Assembly: GCA_024760905.1 (NCBI GenBank) | Contig: CM045751.1 | Coordinates: forward strand, 15,012,501 to 15,076,500 | Reading direction: 5' to 3' | From: Plotosus lineatus | Taxonomy: Eukaryota; Chordata; Actinopteri; Siluriformes; Plotosidae | DNA: 64,000 nucleotides | Translations under genes and position numbers: made by a program | The notes under the pieces: model-generated | What the model saw: the letters and a program-made list of their open reading frames with translations, nothing else | Told to the model about the DNA's origin: nothing | Database searches by the model: none | Shown: positions 53,792-64,000 of the stretch, piece after piece | How positions within the stretch are numbered: the stretch's first letter is position 1 | How the letters are laid out: each line of letters opens with the position of its first letter

Positions 53792-54090
53792 GGTAAAGTC
53801 TGTTGGGCTTTATACACCCAAACCTAACGGCTCATCGGACCGGTACTTATCCCCGGTTTCCATAGCGTCAAGCGACTAGGAGTACAGCTCCTGGATGGGA
53901 CGCTAGTCCATCGCAGGTTACCTTCCCAGTATATTTTTACTGGTACCCATTTATACTGCTGGGTGAACAAAGCCACACTTGTGGTTGAGACCTTGCCCAG
54001 GGGTCTTAGCACAGTGAGGGTCTAACTGGGATTTGAACACACAACCTCCTGAGCATGAGCCCAGCACCCTAACCACTACACCACCGGTCC
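53792..54090 (-). mobile_element. SINE-3, full length
   Basis: 15-bp TSD CACACAGCAGGTATA at 53777-53791 and 54091-54105. Reverse complement head GGGACCGGTGGTGTAGTGGT, B-box-like GTTCAAATCCC, end CAACAGACTTTACCT. Confidence 0.93.
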
Positions 54091-54105
54091 CACACAGCAG
54101 GTATA

Positions 54106-54699
54106 TAACAGAGGCTATTGTGCATCATGAACAGGGAACAGTTCGCTCTTTTGGCTGTCTGTGCTCTCTATTTGAGGAAAAGGCACCACCGGGTCACCGC
54201 TTCTGCTGGGTTCAACCAATGATACGAGCCTGGTATCATCACGGGGAGAATCATAGACTTGTTGAGAAGCTCTGTTTCAATGGACTACACTTTCAGCAGT
54301 ACTTTATTCTGAACTGTCCAAAGTTTTTATATACAGTACACTGATTTATTTATTTTTATTAAAATTTATCCATTTATACAATTCAGTGGGGCAAAACTTT
54401 AGCAGAACTATGTATTCGAGCTAACTAGCTAACCCACATGATGCACATTTCATGTAACTCCAAACAAATGTAGATATGACTATAAACTCACAGGAAATGC
54501 CGACCATTTCAGAAATGTGGATCTAGGCATCACATATCAAGTTATTATCCTTGTAAAAGTTCCGTGTGCGGTCATAAATCGTAAGATATTTACACGCAAG
54601 AGCTGCTCTTTCATGTTGATGTGATTAAAGTCGTGTTTATGGATTCCATACGGAAACATTACGTGCAAGTCCATGTCAAGCTCTGATTGGCAACGCTCA
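54106..54699. other. No recognisable feature
   Basis: Mixed sequence. The 103-codon ORF at 54033-54344 begins inside SINE-3 and is not credible. Confidence 0.5.
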
Positions 54700-55043
54700 A
54701 GGGCACTGATATCCCAGTGGTATGGTGCTGGCTTTCTCATCTGAAGGTCAGGGGTTCAATGCAACCTCTCACAGTGTTTTCACTGCGGTCCTCCAAGTGC
54801 AGCAAACTTGGTTATCAAAGGCCAGCCATGTTTCTCACTGACTGTCTGTGGTGATGCATGTAAAAGAACCATTGCTGTCAGCAGGTTCCTTCCCTGCATT
54901 GGTCTGGAGAGCTGTCCAGAGCAGACTCCTGTCCTCGCCCAGTGTTGGCGATAATGGATGTCGGACAATACTCGGCAAGGGCATGCGTTGGCTGTGATGG
55001 GTGCCAGCCTCCCTAATGAGGATTAAGCGGATCAGAAAATGAA
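54700..55043 (+). mobile_element. SINE-1 relative, V2 tail, diverged subfamily
   Basis: Same body (GGTTATCAAAGGCCAGCCAT, ATGTAAAAGAACCATTGCTG) and V2 tail, but the head reads GGTGCTGGCTTTCTCATCTG then AAGGTCAGGGGTTCAATGC, a different anticodon-arm region from other SINE-1 copies. A 30-bp CTCGGCAAGGGCATGCGTTG repeat-like insertion is in the tail. Confidence 0.75.
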
Positions 55044-55396
55044 TATATGGGAATACTTAATTGAACTCCGCACTGGGCAACTTCATGTTGCAAAATAAAT
55101 TTTTACTTCTTGGCATCTCTCGTTACACGTATCACACGTGATCAGTGAATCTACATGGTCGTTGACATTTGTCACTTCCTGTGTGAACAAGGCGTTAAGA
55201 CAGAAATATCAGAAATACTTCACAAATGTTCCCGCATATAAGTTTTTAAATAATAGTTGGAGTGAAGTAATATAATTTTTCCCATTCATAACCAATTTAC
55301 ACCCATCTGACATGTTTTCCCTACCACATAATGCCAGGGTGGGTGAAGTTGGGTGGGTCACCACTAGTTCTTTCAAATCTATGGTCTGAATGAAAG
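55044..55396. other. No recognisable feature
   Basis: AT-rich, nothing recognised. Confidence 0.5.
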
Positions 55397-55487
55397 TAAA
55401 AATAAAGTCCATTGGGCTTTTTACACCAGAGCCATAGTGGCTCAACAGGCCGGTGCTTATCCCCGGTTTCCATAGCACAGTGCCTCT
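55397..55487 (-). mobile_element. SINE-3, tail part (interrupted by hAT-D)
   Basis: AAAGTCCATTGGGCTTTTTA to CCCCGGTTTCCATAG, then hAT-D. The head half is at 56064-56272. Confidence 0.85.
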
Positions 55488-56063
55488 CAAATAGTGGGGC
55501 GTATGATGCCTGTGGGGATGGGGGTTGATGCCCTGGGGAACATTCTTTTTTGGAATTGTGTATGAGAATTAAATGTAATTGCACCGCCACTCCACTAGTT
55601 GGCAATGGCACACTCATTGACGCCCTATGGCATAGCGGTTTTTCGCACGAGCAAACGATATGAAGTGCAGTAAACAACCCATCAATAAACAACATGGTAA
55701 ATTTCTAACAGGAACGAAGAGAAAGGTGGAGAGAGACGGAGATATTAAGACAAAAATAAGTTGAATGAATTTAAATAAGGATGTATTTTTTATTTCAGGC
55801 ACATTGGTGAACTTTAAATAATTTCTGTTCCAGATTAAAAAACAATGTTAATGAAGTTTTTCTTTATTGTCAGTTAAGCTTTATTTCGTTCTTTTTTGTT
55901 TGTTTGTTTTTAATGTTAATAAAGATACGATGTTATGCGGATGTGTACTAATAACAATTTTATAGACAAATACTGTAATAGTCGCTTGCGGGGCGGTGGA
56001 GGGGGCGTGAAATGTTGTTGTTTTTTTTCTTCCTAGGGGGCACCACAGAAAATAATTGAGAAG
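55488..56063 (-). mobile_element. hAT-D copy 3, inserted in SINE-3
   Basis: CAGTGCCTCTCAAATAGTGG on the left, CACCACAGAAAATAATTGAG on the right, interior inverted relative to copy 1. No clean 8-bp TSD remains, so a few bases at the junctions were probably lost. Confidence 0.82.
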
Positions 56064-56272
56064 TGACTAGGAGTACAGCTCCTCCTGGATGGGACGCTAG
56101 TCCATTGTAGGTTACCTCCGCAGTATATTTTTACTGTTACCCATTTATATTGCTGGGTGAACAGAGCCACACTTGTGGTTGAGACCTTGCACAGGGGTCT
56201 TAGCGGGATTTGAACACACAACCTTCTGATGATGAGCCCAGCACCCTAACCACTACACTACGGGTCCCACAC
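56064..56272 (-). mobile_element. SINE-3, head part
   Basis: GACTAGGAGTACAGCTCCTC through to the head, whose reverse complement starts GGGACCCGTAGTGTAGTGGT. Confidence 0.85.
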
Positions 56273-56639
56273 GGTCTGAAGAAGGACACAAATAATTTCT
56301 TCACTTTTAACTCTGATTCTCAGCCATTAAGTTGTGATTAAATAGGTGTTAATTTACAAAGATATACCACAATATAGCAGATTTACTTTTAAAATAAATA
56401 AGTAAACATATTTTTAAAAGGCCCATATTGGTAAATTATACGTTGCTGAACTGCTATCCCACATTTTTAATTCTGTCAGAGAATTTAAGGATCAGAGGGA
56501 AGGAATAAAAAGCACTGAGAAGCAGAACTACATGGAATATGTAGACGTTTTTTTTTTTTTCTTTTTCTTTTTTTAAACAACCTAAATGGCTTTTTTGGCA
56601 TCATGATGTTGGATGAGAAATGTAATCCTAACAATTAAT
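56273..56639. other. No recognisable feature
   Basis: AT-rich with a T run at 56549-56574. Confidence 0.5.
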
Positions 56640-57120
56640 GCCTGAAAATTATAGCCTGGATCTAGTGCAAGGGTTTTCAAGCATAAGTTATTGATTTGGA
56701 AATGAAAACCTGTACGCTTCAAGGTTAAATCCAGTCCGGCCTCATTACCACTCTGTCCTTGAGAGGCCCCACATTAGGGGCCGCAGCGAGCAGGAGACAC
56801 GGGGCTGCTTTAATGAAGGTGAATTTAATGGGATTTAATGTAGCTGGGGGCAACGGAGCAGCAGAGATAGGGTTTTAACAAAGAGCCAGGGTGCAAAGGT
56901 ATAGTGATATAGCCCGGAGAGCAGCCATTTTCCATTCTTTTTATTTATTTCCCCATTCAGACAGGATGAAAGCACACCATGTATTAGTTGTAAGTGGGTC
57001 CCGTGAGTCAGCACTTATGTTCTGGACTGAAGTTGGAACAAAAAAACAGAAAGAAAGACCCGGGTTTTCCACCCCTGCCATCTACACCGGCTATTGTGCA
57101 GTCCGAACCTGACACAATAT
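56640..57120. other. Repeat-free segment, candidate conserved non-coding DNA
   Basis: Balanced composition, with GGGGCTGCTTTAATGAAGGT and GAATTTAATGGGATTTAATG. No coding signature recognised in the 73-codon ORF. Confidence 0.25.
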
Positions 57121-57308
57121 GATTTAGAGAAAGGATTTTTCAAAATCTGCTCAACTAACTTTTCAACTTTTAAGAACAGGAGGTGGGGGAAACTGCGGAG
57201 CCAAGAATAAAATGAAAAACACTTCAGAACGGTTTTAAATTTTCCATTAATGAACGTAATACTTATAAAGTTTTTTATTCGTTCCCTGAGGCACTAGAGA
57301 TATTGATT

Positions 57309-57477
57309 CATTCATTCATTCTCTAAATCGCTTAATCCTAATTAGGGTCACGGGGAGGCTGGCATCCATCTCAGCTGACTCTGGGCCAGGGCAGGGTACA
57401 CTCTGGACACCACACCAGGCCATTGCAACACCACATACACTGTGTGTATATATATATATAGATATATATATATACGC

Positions 57478-57510
<33 letters not shown>
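57309..57510 (-). repeat. SINE V2-type tail plus (TA)/(CA) microsatellite, composite unit 1
   Basis: Tail CGCTTAATCCTAATTAGGGT to CCAGGCCATTGCAACACCAC, then TA and CA tracts (57439-57510). The same order recurs at 58471-58704. Confidence 0.8.
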
Positions 57511-57512
<2 letters not shown>

Positions 57513-58294
57513 GTGGTACCTCAACTTACGTCCCAGCAAATAAAAATCCAGGTTACCAAAAGCATTTTCCAAAAATGTTTGTCTCTGTATACGAAACAAG
57601 TTCTCCTTACGAAATGCGCCAAACGGACCATTCAAACATTAAAACGCGCCATTCAAACATTCAAACAATGCAAGAGTTGCTCGCCCATTGACTATCTTCA
57701 AATATCCCGCTCCACTGGCCTCCAATTGGCTAAGAAGGATGACGCAGCTACCTCCCATTGGCTATCTCCCATCATCCCGCTCCGCTGGCCTCCCATTGGC
57801 TAGGAGGGATGACACAGCTCCCTCCCATTGGCTATTATGGAGCTGCATCTCCCATAATGCTCTTCGTGTACAGGACAGCGTTACTGTTGTTTCATGAGTT
57901 TCTTGCTTAATTTTTTGATTCAGGCTTTTAGCCTTCTATAAACAGTTGTAAGATTATAACTCTGCTAAAAAGACATGGTCCACACACCCACGCACACACA
58001 CACACACACATACACGCACGTGTGATTGCCGGTGCGAGTGAAAAGAAGAAGCGGGCTCGTGGCATGCGGTTGAGTGATATCACAAAGGCATATGTCCAAA
58101 CCCGTCTACCATCGGTACAATATTGAAGCAGAAGGAGGTCTTAAAAGGTATACTTTTATAATTTTTAAAGGGTTTAAGGGATAGTGTTGGGGGCCTTGGA
58201 ACTAATCAAAGGTTTTACATGTAAAATGCAGTTCAATTTACGAAAAATCCAGGTGAAATCTGAAACAGATTAATTTCGGAAGGTGAGGTACCAC

Positions 58295-58295
<1 letters not shown>
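57511..58295 (-). mobile_element. MITE-B copy 3, complete
   Basis: CAGTGGTACCTCAACTTACG on the left, AAGGTGAGGTACCACT on the right, inside a CA/TA/GT tract. Interior matches copy 1 in reverse, including CCCATTGGCTA blocks and the GCATGCGG...GAAGAAGCGGG segment. Reference copy of the family. Confidence 0.88.
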
Positions 58296-58363
<68 letters not shown>

Positions 58364-58440
58364 ACATGCACACACAATAATTACATTATTAAACTTATAA
58401 ATATTTCATTTAATTGGGCTCGTAATTAATATGATTGGGT
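58296..58440. repeat. (GT)n and shared 3' segment of composite unit 1
   Basis: (GT)n at about 58301-58361, then ATTACATTATTAAACTTATA and ATATTTCATTTAATTGGG, repeated at 58754-58795. Confidence 0.8.
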
Positions 58441-58470
58441 ATAATAATTATTAGTATTATCTAGTTCAAA

Positions 58471-58626
58471 TTCAGTTCATTTTCTGTAACCGCTTAATCC
58501 TAAAATTAAGGTTGCTGGAAGGCTGGCACCCATCCCAGCCTGCTCCGGGCAAGGATAGAGTACACCCTGGACAGCGCGCCAGGCCATTGCAACACTACAT
58601 ATACACACACACACATACACATACAC

Positions 58627-58706
<80 letters not shown>

Positions 58707-58805
58707 TTTAATGTGTGTGTGTGTGTGTGTGTGTCGCGCACACAAACACACAATTGCATTATTAAAATCATATAAATATTTCATTTAATTGGGTTTGTAA
58801 TAGTT
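58471..58805 (-). repeat. Composite unit 2: SINE V2-type tail, (CA)n-(AT)n-(GT)n, shared 3' segment
   Basis: Tail to CCAGGCCATTGCAACACTAC, CA at 58603-58671, AT to 58704, GT at 58711-58734, then ATTGCATTATTAAAATCATA and ATATTTCATTTAATTGGG. Same order as unit 1 without MITE-B. Confidence 0.8.
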
Positions 58806-58807
58806 AT

Positions 58808-58808
58808 T

Positions 58809-58847
<39 letters not shown>

Positions 58848-58848
58848 A
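58808..58848. repeat. (TTG)n microsatellite
   Basis: About 12 TTG units. Confidence 0.95.
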
Positions 58849-59109
58849 TTATTAATGTTTTTCTTGCTTTTCTTGTTCTTGTTGTTATTACTATGCGTTG
58901 TATATCAAAGTGGACTTCAGCATTTTTTCTTCATTTTTTTCAAAACGAGGAACTGTGCAAGTTATTGTATGTAATTTTGAAATGTCTTGGTTTTAAAACT
59001 TTGATAACTTGCCTATTAAGGTGTATTTTTAGTGAACGCTGATTCATTTGTATTATAAAGAAGCACAAGTACCTTTAGCTTGAAAATAAACCAATTATAA
59101 CTAAGTAGC
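58849..59109. other. No recognisable feature
   Basis: AT-rich. Confidence 0.5.
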
Positions 59110-59340
59110 GTGTAGTTTGGCGGTACAGTGGCATAGCGGTTAGCCTGATAGAAAGAAGGTCCTGGATTTGATCCCTATAGGCATTGTGGGTTTCAGTCCA
59201 AAGACATGGACATTAGCCTCATTGGCTGTCCTGGCCTGCCCCAAAGTGTGATGGTAAATAGCTGTCTGTTTAGGGTGTACCCCATGTTTACCCAGAGTCA
59301 GCGGGAATAGACTCCAGCTTTCCCGGCAATAAGGTAGGTC
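59110..59340 (+). mobile_element. SINE-2, diverged, internally deleted
   Basis: Head TTGGCGGTACAGTGGCATAG, GAAAGAAGGTCCTGGATTTG; the central GTTTGCATGTTCTCC part is missing; tail with AGGGTGTACCCCATGTTTAC and GGGAATAGACTCCAGC. Confidence 0.75.
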
Positions 59341-59573
59341 ACTAATTAAAGCTTAATGATATTGCTAATTAGCAATTAATAATGATATGATTCAAGATTA
59401 AGTACAGTTTATACCCATTAATACCTAGATATCAAGTTAGAAATATTTATTTGTGAATTTTTTTAATTATAATTTAAATGAATGCACTTGAAGTATTTAA
59501 ATATACAATTTTTATTTATTCATTGTAGATATTTTAAATAATTAAAAGGTTGCTGTTTGTTTTGCTTTCAAAA

Positions 59574-59897
59574 AAGTTCATTTTCCATAGCCACTTAATC
59601 CTCATTAGGGTCATGGGGAGGCTGGCGCCCATCCCAGCCGACTCCGGGTGAGGACAGAGTACACCCTGGACAGCTCGCCAGGCCATCGCAAGGTGCAGGT
59701 CTTCTTTACAAAAGTCAGCAATGGTTCTTTTACATGAACTTCTCACCATAGACAGTGAGAGACATGGCCGGCCTTTGATAACCCAGTTAGCTGCACTGGG
59801 GGGGGGGGCAGTGACAACCTTTTGGAGAGTGGGATTCGAACCCCCAACCGTAGGATCAGCAATCCAGCACCCTATACCACTAGACCACCACTGCCTG
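59574..59897 (-). mobile_element. SINE-1, V2 tail, near full length
   Basis: 16-bp TSD TGTTTTGCTTTCAAAA (59558-59573) versus 59898-59913, one mismatch. Reverse complement head GGCAGTGGTGGTCTAGTGG, B box GGTTCGAATCC, body, tail. A short stretch (GACGGCTTTGCAGC...) is deleted at the body-tail joint. Confidence 0.92.
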
Positions 59898-60129
59898 TGT
59901 TTTGCTTTTAAAAGGTTAATTCATTTATTCATATGTAGCATTAAAAATCACAAAATACTCCAAACAGCTGTAATTAAAATTTACGCGGTGATGTAGCTAA
60001 ACTCCAAAAATCAGCAGAAAAAGCAGATAATTATAATTATTCAACTCATTACACATCTGATGAGATTTTCTTTGTTTTTATGATGCTGTATGCAGAGCAG
60101 TAACCATCCTACTGTTTGAAGCTGTCACT

Positions 60130-60133
<4 letters not shown>

Positions 60134-60202
<69 letters not shown>

Positions 60203-60257
60203 AAATGGAGAGATGGAGCTCTGGCTCTGATCTCTCTCTCTCTCTCTCTCTCTCTCT

Positions 60258-60309
<52 letters not shown>

Positions 60310-60511
60310 TCGCTATATCTTCTCTCTATCTTACTCTCTATCTCTTCTCTCTCTCTCTCTATCTATCTCTTCTCTCTCTTTCTCTCTCTCTCTCTTTCCA
60401 TCGCTCTAGCCATCTATCTCTTCCCTCTCGCTCTCTCTCTCTCTCTCTCTATCGCTCTCTCTTCTCTCTCTCTCTATCTATCTATCTATCCCTCTCTATC
60501 TCTTCTCTCTA

Positions 60512-60542
<31 letters not shown>

Positions 60543-60787
60543 CTCTTGCTCTATCCATCTCTCTCTCTCGCTCTCTCTCTCTCCCTCCCTCTCTCTATCC
60601 ATCGCTCTCTCTCTCTCTCTCTCTTTCTCTCGCTCTCTATCCATCTCTCTCTCGCTCTCTATCCATCTCTCTCTCGCTCTCTCTCTCTCTCCCTCCCTCT
60701 CTCTATCCATCTCTCTCTCTCTCTCTCTCTTTCTCTCGCTCTCTATCCATCTCTCTCTCTCTTTCTCTCTCTCTCTCTTTCTCTCTC

Positions 60788-60843
<56 letters not shown>
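60134..60843. repeat. 700-bp low-complexity tract: (AT)n, (TC)n/(TATC)n, (CA)n
   Basis: (TA)n at 60137-60196, TC at 60230-60257, TA at 60259-60307, then about 480 bp of almost pure pyrimidine on the plus strand (TCTC, TATC, CCCTC units), closed by (CA)n at 60791-60843. The 222-codon Ser/Leu-rich and 128-codon Glu/Arg-rich ORFs are artefacts. Confidence 0.95.
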
Positions 60844-60845
<2 letters not shown>

Positions 60846-61692
60846 CTGTGCCCTCGATTTCTTGTGCACTTGATGCGAACAATATGTGCTTTCTGCAAAT
60901 AACATTAAATAGCCCACTGCTTCAGTAATGCCCCATAAATATGCCTAAACCTCGAAAAGCAAAAATAATTACTTTCATACCTTTTTCCAAGCCTGCAGCA
61001 CAGAATCATTTTTCTCTCCCTCTCCTCCTTCTCTTCCTCCTCCTCATCCTCCTCATTCAATTTACTTGGTTTCTGCTCCTTTCTTTTTCTTCTTATACTT
61101 TTTTATTTTCTGTTTTCTGTTCTTTTTCACAAATAAGCAGTTGCACTGTTGGAAAAACACAGTCAATTAATTTACAAAATCATTTAAATTAATTCGAGTT
61201 CAATTTAAATGTAATTTTAACCGCCTTTTATAATAACTGTAATATACACATCCTGCTAAAATCAGTACAGAGGAGACAATAACCGGTTTATTATTCATTA
61301 AATGTGCAAATCTGTAAATTGCGCTATTCATGCATTTGTTTATTTGTGTGTTGATGGGAATGTTTGTTTGTTTATTTTCTTTCTTAGCTGCTTTCAGACT
61401 TTTGATTGTTTGGTAATTATCTGATTAAACTTTTGAGATGTTTATCATGTAAACAAATACACGTAATCCATCTGTTTGTCCCTCAGATTTCATTTTATAT
61501 TTGACAGGGCTGTATTTTTTTACTCATTTTTACTTAGAAAAATGCCTAGAGTTACAAATTATGCATAACGAACTATACAGTATTTTACATATACGTATAT
61601 AAATTAAATATATAAATAAAAATATGATGTTTTCTTTGTGTTTTTGTTTGATGAATGATCTGGGTAAAGTAAATATTCTTTCATTAACACAT
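60844..61692. other. No recognisable feature
   Basis: AT-rich with a pyrimidine-rich patch at 61013-61110. No gene recognised. Confidence 0.5.
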
Positions 61693-61800
61693 TTATTTGT
61701 TCAATCACGTTATCCTAATAGGGTGATGATGAGGCTTGAGTCTATCTCAGCTGACACTGGACAAAGGCACAGTACATCCTGAACAGCTCGCCAATCCAAA
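61693..61800 (-). mobile_element. SINE V2-type tail fragment, diverged
   Basis: CACGTTATCCTAATAGGGTG to ACATCCTGAACAGCTCGCCA resembles the reversed V2 tail. Head and body absent; SINE-1 or SINE-2 cannot be decided. Confidence 0.5.
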
Positions 61801-63060
61801 TTAAAAAAAAAAAAAAACAGGTGAGCTTGGCGTTGTATTTGTTTCTAATTTATGCCGCATTCTTATGGTTTCCATTTGAGATTGGTACTCGTATACAAAT
61901 CTATAGCCTCTATAGCTCAAGTGAGAAGGTTATACAAAGTTCTCGTGAGGCTGCAGATGGTGAAAGATGTGTAGGTATACATACATAGCCACAGGATTAT
62001 GGTTTAATCCAACCAGAGTCGGTGCAAAGAAGCGAAACCTGTAACCTCTGTAACCCTTTACCTGTACAAGCTCCGCCTCCACGCACTGCTCCATCGCTTC
62101 ACATGGATCTTCATATGGCTCTTTATGGATCTCTGAGGGATACCAAGAAAGAAAAGCAAAACCACAACTGCGAGGTCAAAGTCCGGGTACGTAATTAAAG
62201 ACAGCGGTGCATGAGCCGCCTAATTAATGTCGAGCCATGCTCCTCCGGCCCACTGATCTTCTGCCAAGTTCACCATGTGTGGATGCGGAGCTACAGCTGT
62301 GGGCAATCGGTAATGAAGGAGGGGCAGACGTGTCCATGAAGCCTCACCTCTGCTGCCTGAAGAGATCTCGACAAAAGTCAAAGGTCAACTAAATTCTCAA
62401 TAGTCAGAGCACCATAAACCAAAGAGATGTTCTAATCATAACCTCGACATTCATAAACTTTCCCGGCAAACCAGTTCCACTTTTTTTTATTATTTTTATT
62501 TTCTTTTTCTTTTTCTGAGTGATGCTGTGAATCCTATATACTTCTCCTACAGTAAATTACTACAGCGCTCGCTTTCTGATCTCGCTGTCACAAGTTTTTT
62601 TCAAAAACGACTTCACATGTAGCATGTAGGCATGAAGGGGACACAACGTCGGATTGAATTTCAACAACAGACTCTGAAATAAGGTCGGAAGCATAAAAAT
62701 GTAATTTTAAGAAATTACACATATAATGAGACCAGAGTGGTAGGAAAACATTTTCCTCGTACAAAAGCAGAACTTTTGAACTCTCTCATGTAGACTGTGG
62801 GTAAATCCACAAGGCAAAGTGGCTCGGGGGGTGTCGGCTTTAATTGCGGAAGGAATTAGGAAACCTTGTCCGATGCGGTAAATTTTTCATAATTACTAAT
62901 CGAGCGTGATGGCAATAAAACAGGGCACATTGTTCGCACATCTGCGTTTTTCATTCGGTCCTCGACTTTCATTCGAGCTGTCTGTAATCCCTCAAACATG
63001 ACTAATGGGAAACATTAAGTACAAGTACGTGAACAAGTGGTTTTAATTAAAACGCTGCTT
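61801..63060. other. Repeat-free segment with clustered homeodomain-like motifs, candidate regulatory DNA
   Basis: Over 1.2 kb no transposon is visible. TAATTAA at 62192-62198, TAATTAAT at 62221-62228, CATAATTACTAATCG at about 62889, and the palindrome TTTTAATTAAAA at 63041-63052 lie among mixed-composition sequence. ORFs are short. I infer a regulatory or otherwise constrained segment from the lack of insertions; it could equally be the edge of a gene with no recognisable exon. Confidence 0.3.
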
Positions 63061-63090
63061 CTCAGAGGTCCTTGAATCCAAAGAGCTCGT

Positions 63091-63177
63091 CTTTCTTTCC
63101 TTCTTTCTTTCTTTCTTTCTTTCTTCCCGAGACGTCTGCATATGTTTTTCTTTTTATTAGCGGCTCTGGTCATATTT

Positions 63178-63226
<49 letters not shown>

Positions 63227-63255
63227 GCTCTCGCTCTCTGTGTGTGTGTGTGTCT
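63091..63255. repeat. (TTTC)n, (TC)n and (GT)n microsatellites
   Basis: TTTC units at 63093-63124, TC at 63181-63225, GT at 63239-63252. Confidence 0.95.
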
Positions 63256-63666
63256 GTCTCAGAAGAGAAAAAAGGTGTCATTCATACTCTCCTGAAATCT
63301 GAAAGCTCAATGTAAGAATCTAAACCATATTTTTCTTAAATGCAGAACAAAATATTTTCAACACACACACCAGCTTTTATAGCAGATATATAACCGCCAA
63401 CTCTATACAATATTATTGTATACTGCATTAGAATAGTACACAGACTTTAATACGTACTATCAAACACTTCCAAGTCTTCACATCTTCACAGCCATCATTT
63501 CTTTATAAAATTAAAATTATATTTGTTTTTTGACTTAAAAACCTGTTGTTGTTTTTTTCTAGAATGAAACTTCTTGCAACATGGTTCTATAGAAGAACCT
63601 TTATGGTTCCACCTGAGGAACAATTCAAAGCACGTGTTTAATGTTAACGCTTTAAAGAGATTAATC
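63256..63666. other. No recognisable feature
   Basis: AT-rich, nothing recognised. Confidence 0.5.
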
Positions 63667-63880
63667 CCACAGTGCAGCTGATTGGGTTATCATGTTATGT
63701 CTCGGTTCATGTAAAAGAACCATTGCTGACTTTCAACAGGAGTAGCTGCATAGCCGTCAGCGTGTTTCCGCCCTGCGATGGCCTCGTGAGCTGTCTAGGG
63801 TGTACCCTACCCTCGCCCGGTGTCGGCTGGGACCCTAATAAGGATTAAGCGGTTACAGAAAATGAACAGATGAACATAAA
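63667..63880 (+). mobile_element. SINE-1, V2 tail, head truncated
   Basis: Body from CCACAGTGCAGCTGATTGGG, V2 tail ending AAGGATTAAGCGGTTACAGA with AAATGAACAGATGAAC. Part of the tail (GATGGGCGCCAGCCTCC) is deleted. Confidence 0.88.
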
Positions 63881-63893
63881 TTAAAAAGACAGA

Positions 63894-63958
<65 letters not shown>

Positions 63959-63971
63959 TGTGTGTGTGTGT
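63894..63971. repeat. (GT)n-(GTGC)n-(GT)n microsatellite
   Basis: GT, then about nine GCGT units at 63923-63959, then GT. Alternating purine-pyrimidine throughout. Confidence 0.95.
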
Positions 63972-64000
63972 ACATTTTTTGCAAAGAAATAAACTTTCAG

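Noticed and set aside
60205..60873. 222-codon Ser/Leu-rich ORF and 128-codon opposite ORF
   Set aside because: Both are direct translations of TC/TATC and CA simple repeats with no other signal.

Overview
The window looks like intergenic or intronic DNA from a ray-finned fish, probably a teleost. It is AT-rich and full of CA/GT, TC and AT microsatellites. I recognise no complete host protein-coding gene, no rRNA gene and no functional tRNA gene. Almost all interpretable sequence is transposon-derived. The fish assignment rests on three things: RTE-type LINE proteins of the kind common in teleosts, tRNA-headed SINEs whose bodies resemble zebrafish DANA/V-SINE-type repeats, and many Tc1/mariner, pogo and hAT elements. 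Family comparisons are from memory; no database was searched. Family names such as SINE-1 or MITE-A are labels used only here.

SINEs. SINE-1 is the dominant repeat: a tRNA-like head with A and B boxes, then a conserved body. More than 20 copies or fragments are present, several with perfect 11-20 bp target-site duplications (TSDs). Its body is joined to two different tails. V1 ends in ...GCCGAAAGGAAG and matches the ends of an RTE-type LINE that is also present here. V2 ends in ...GGATTAAGCGGTTACAGAAAATGAA, an L2-like type of end. SINE-2 is a DANA-like head plus the same V2-type tail, and one copy has a BovB-like tail instead. SINE-3 is a third tRNA-headed family ending in ...CAACGGACTTTACCTTT. 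Single fragments of two further families (SINE-4, SINE-5) occur.

LINEs. A broken, about 3 kb RTE-type LINE lies on the minus strand at 11.6-14.6 kb, with endonuclease and reverse-transcriptase domains. A 5'-truncated relative with a 15-bp TSD is at 50.3-50.7 kb. A second LINE type, Rex3-like, is at 23.9-24.8 kb and again at 33.4-33.6 kb. A third LINE C-terminus runs off the left edge.

DNA transposons. Four short terminal-inverted-repeat families with TA target sites are present: MITE-A (nine copies), MITE-B, MITE-C (a foldback) and MITE-E. There are hAT-like elements with 8-bp TSDs, a Tc1-like transposase fragment at 4.2 kb, and a 1052-bp element at 33.8-34.9 kb. That last element has an AT TSD, a THAP-like fragment at one end and a SAP-like ORF at the other, consistent with a deleted ISL2EU-type transposon.

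Architecture. Insertions are nested up to three levels deep (SINE-3 > hAT > two SINE-1 copies at 36.4-37.9 kb), so relative ages can be read from the sequence. There is a perfect 68-bp inverted duplication at 41.5 kb, and tail-to-tail inverted SINE-1 copies at 38.3-38.9 kb. Between the repeats lie repeat-free stretches (near 2.1, 8.3, 16.2, 17.7, 21.3, 51.9, 56.8 and 62-63 kb). They have homeodomain-, POU- or TCF-like motifs and look like candidate conserved non-coding elements. That is a judgement from composition only.
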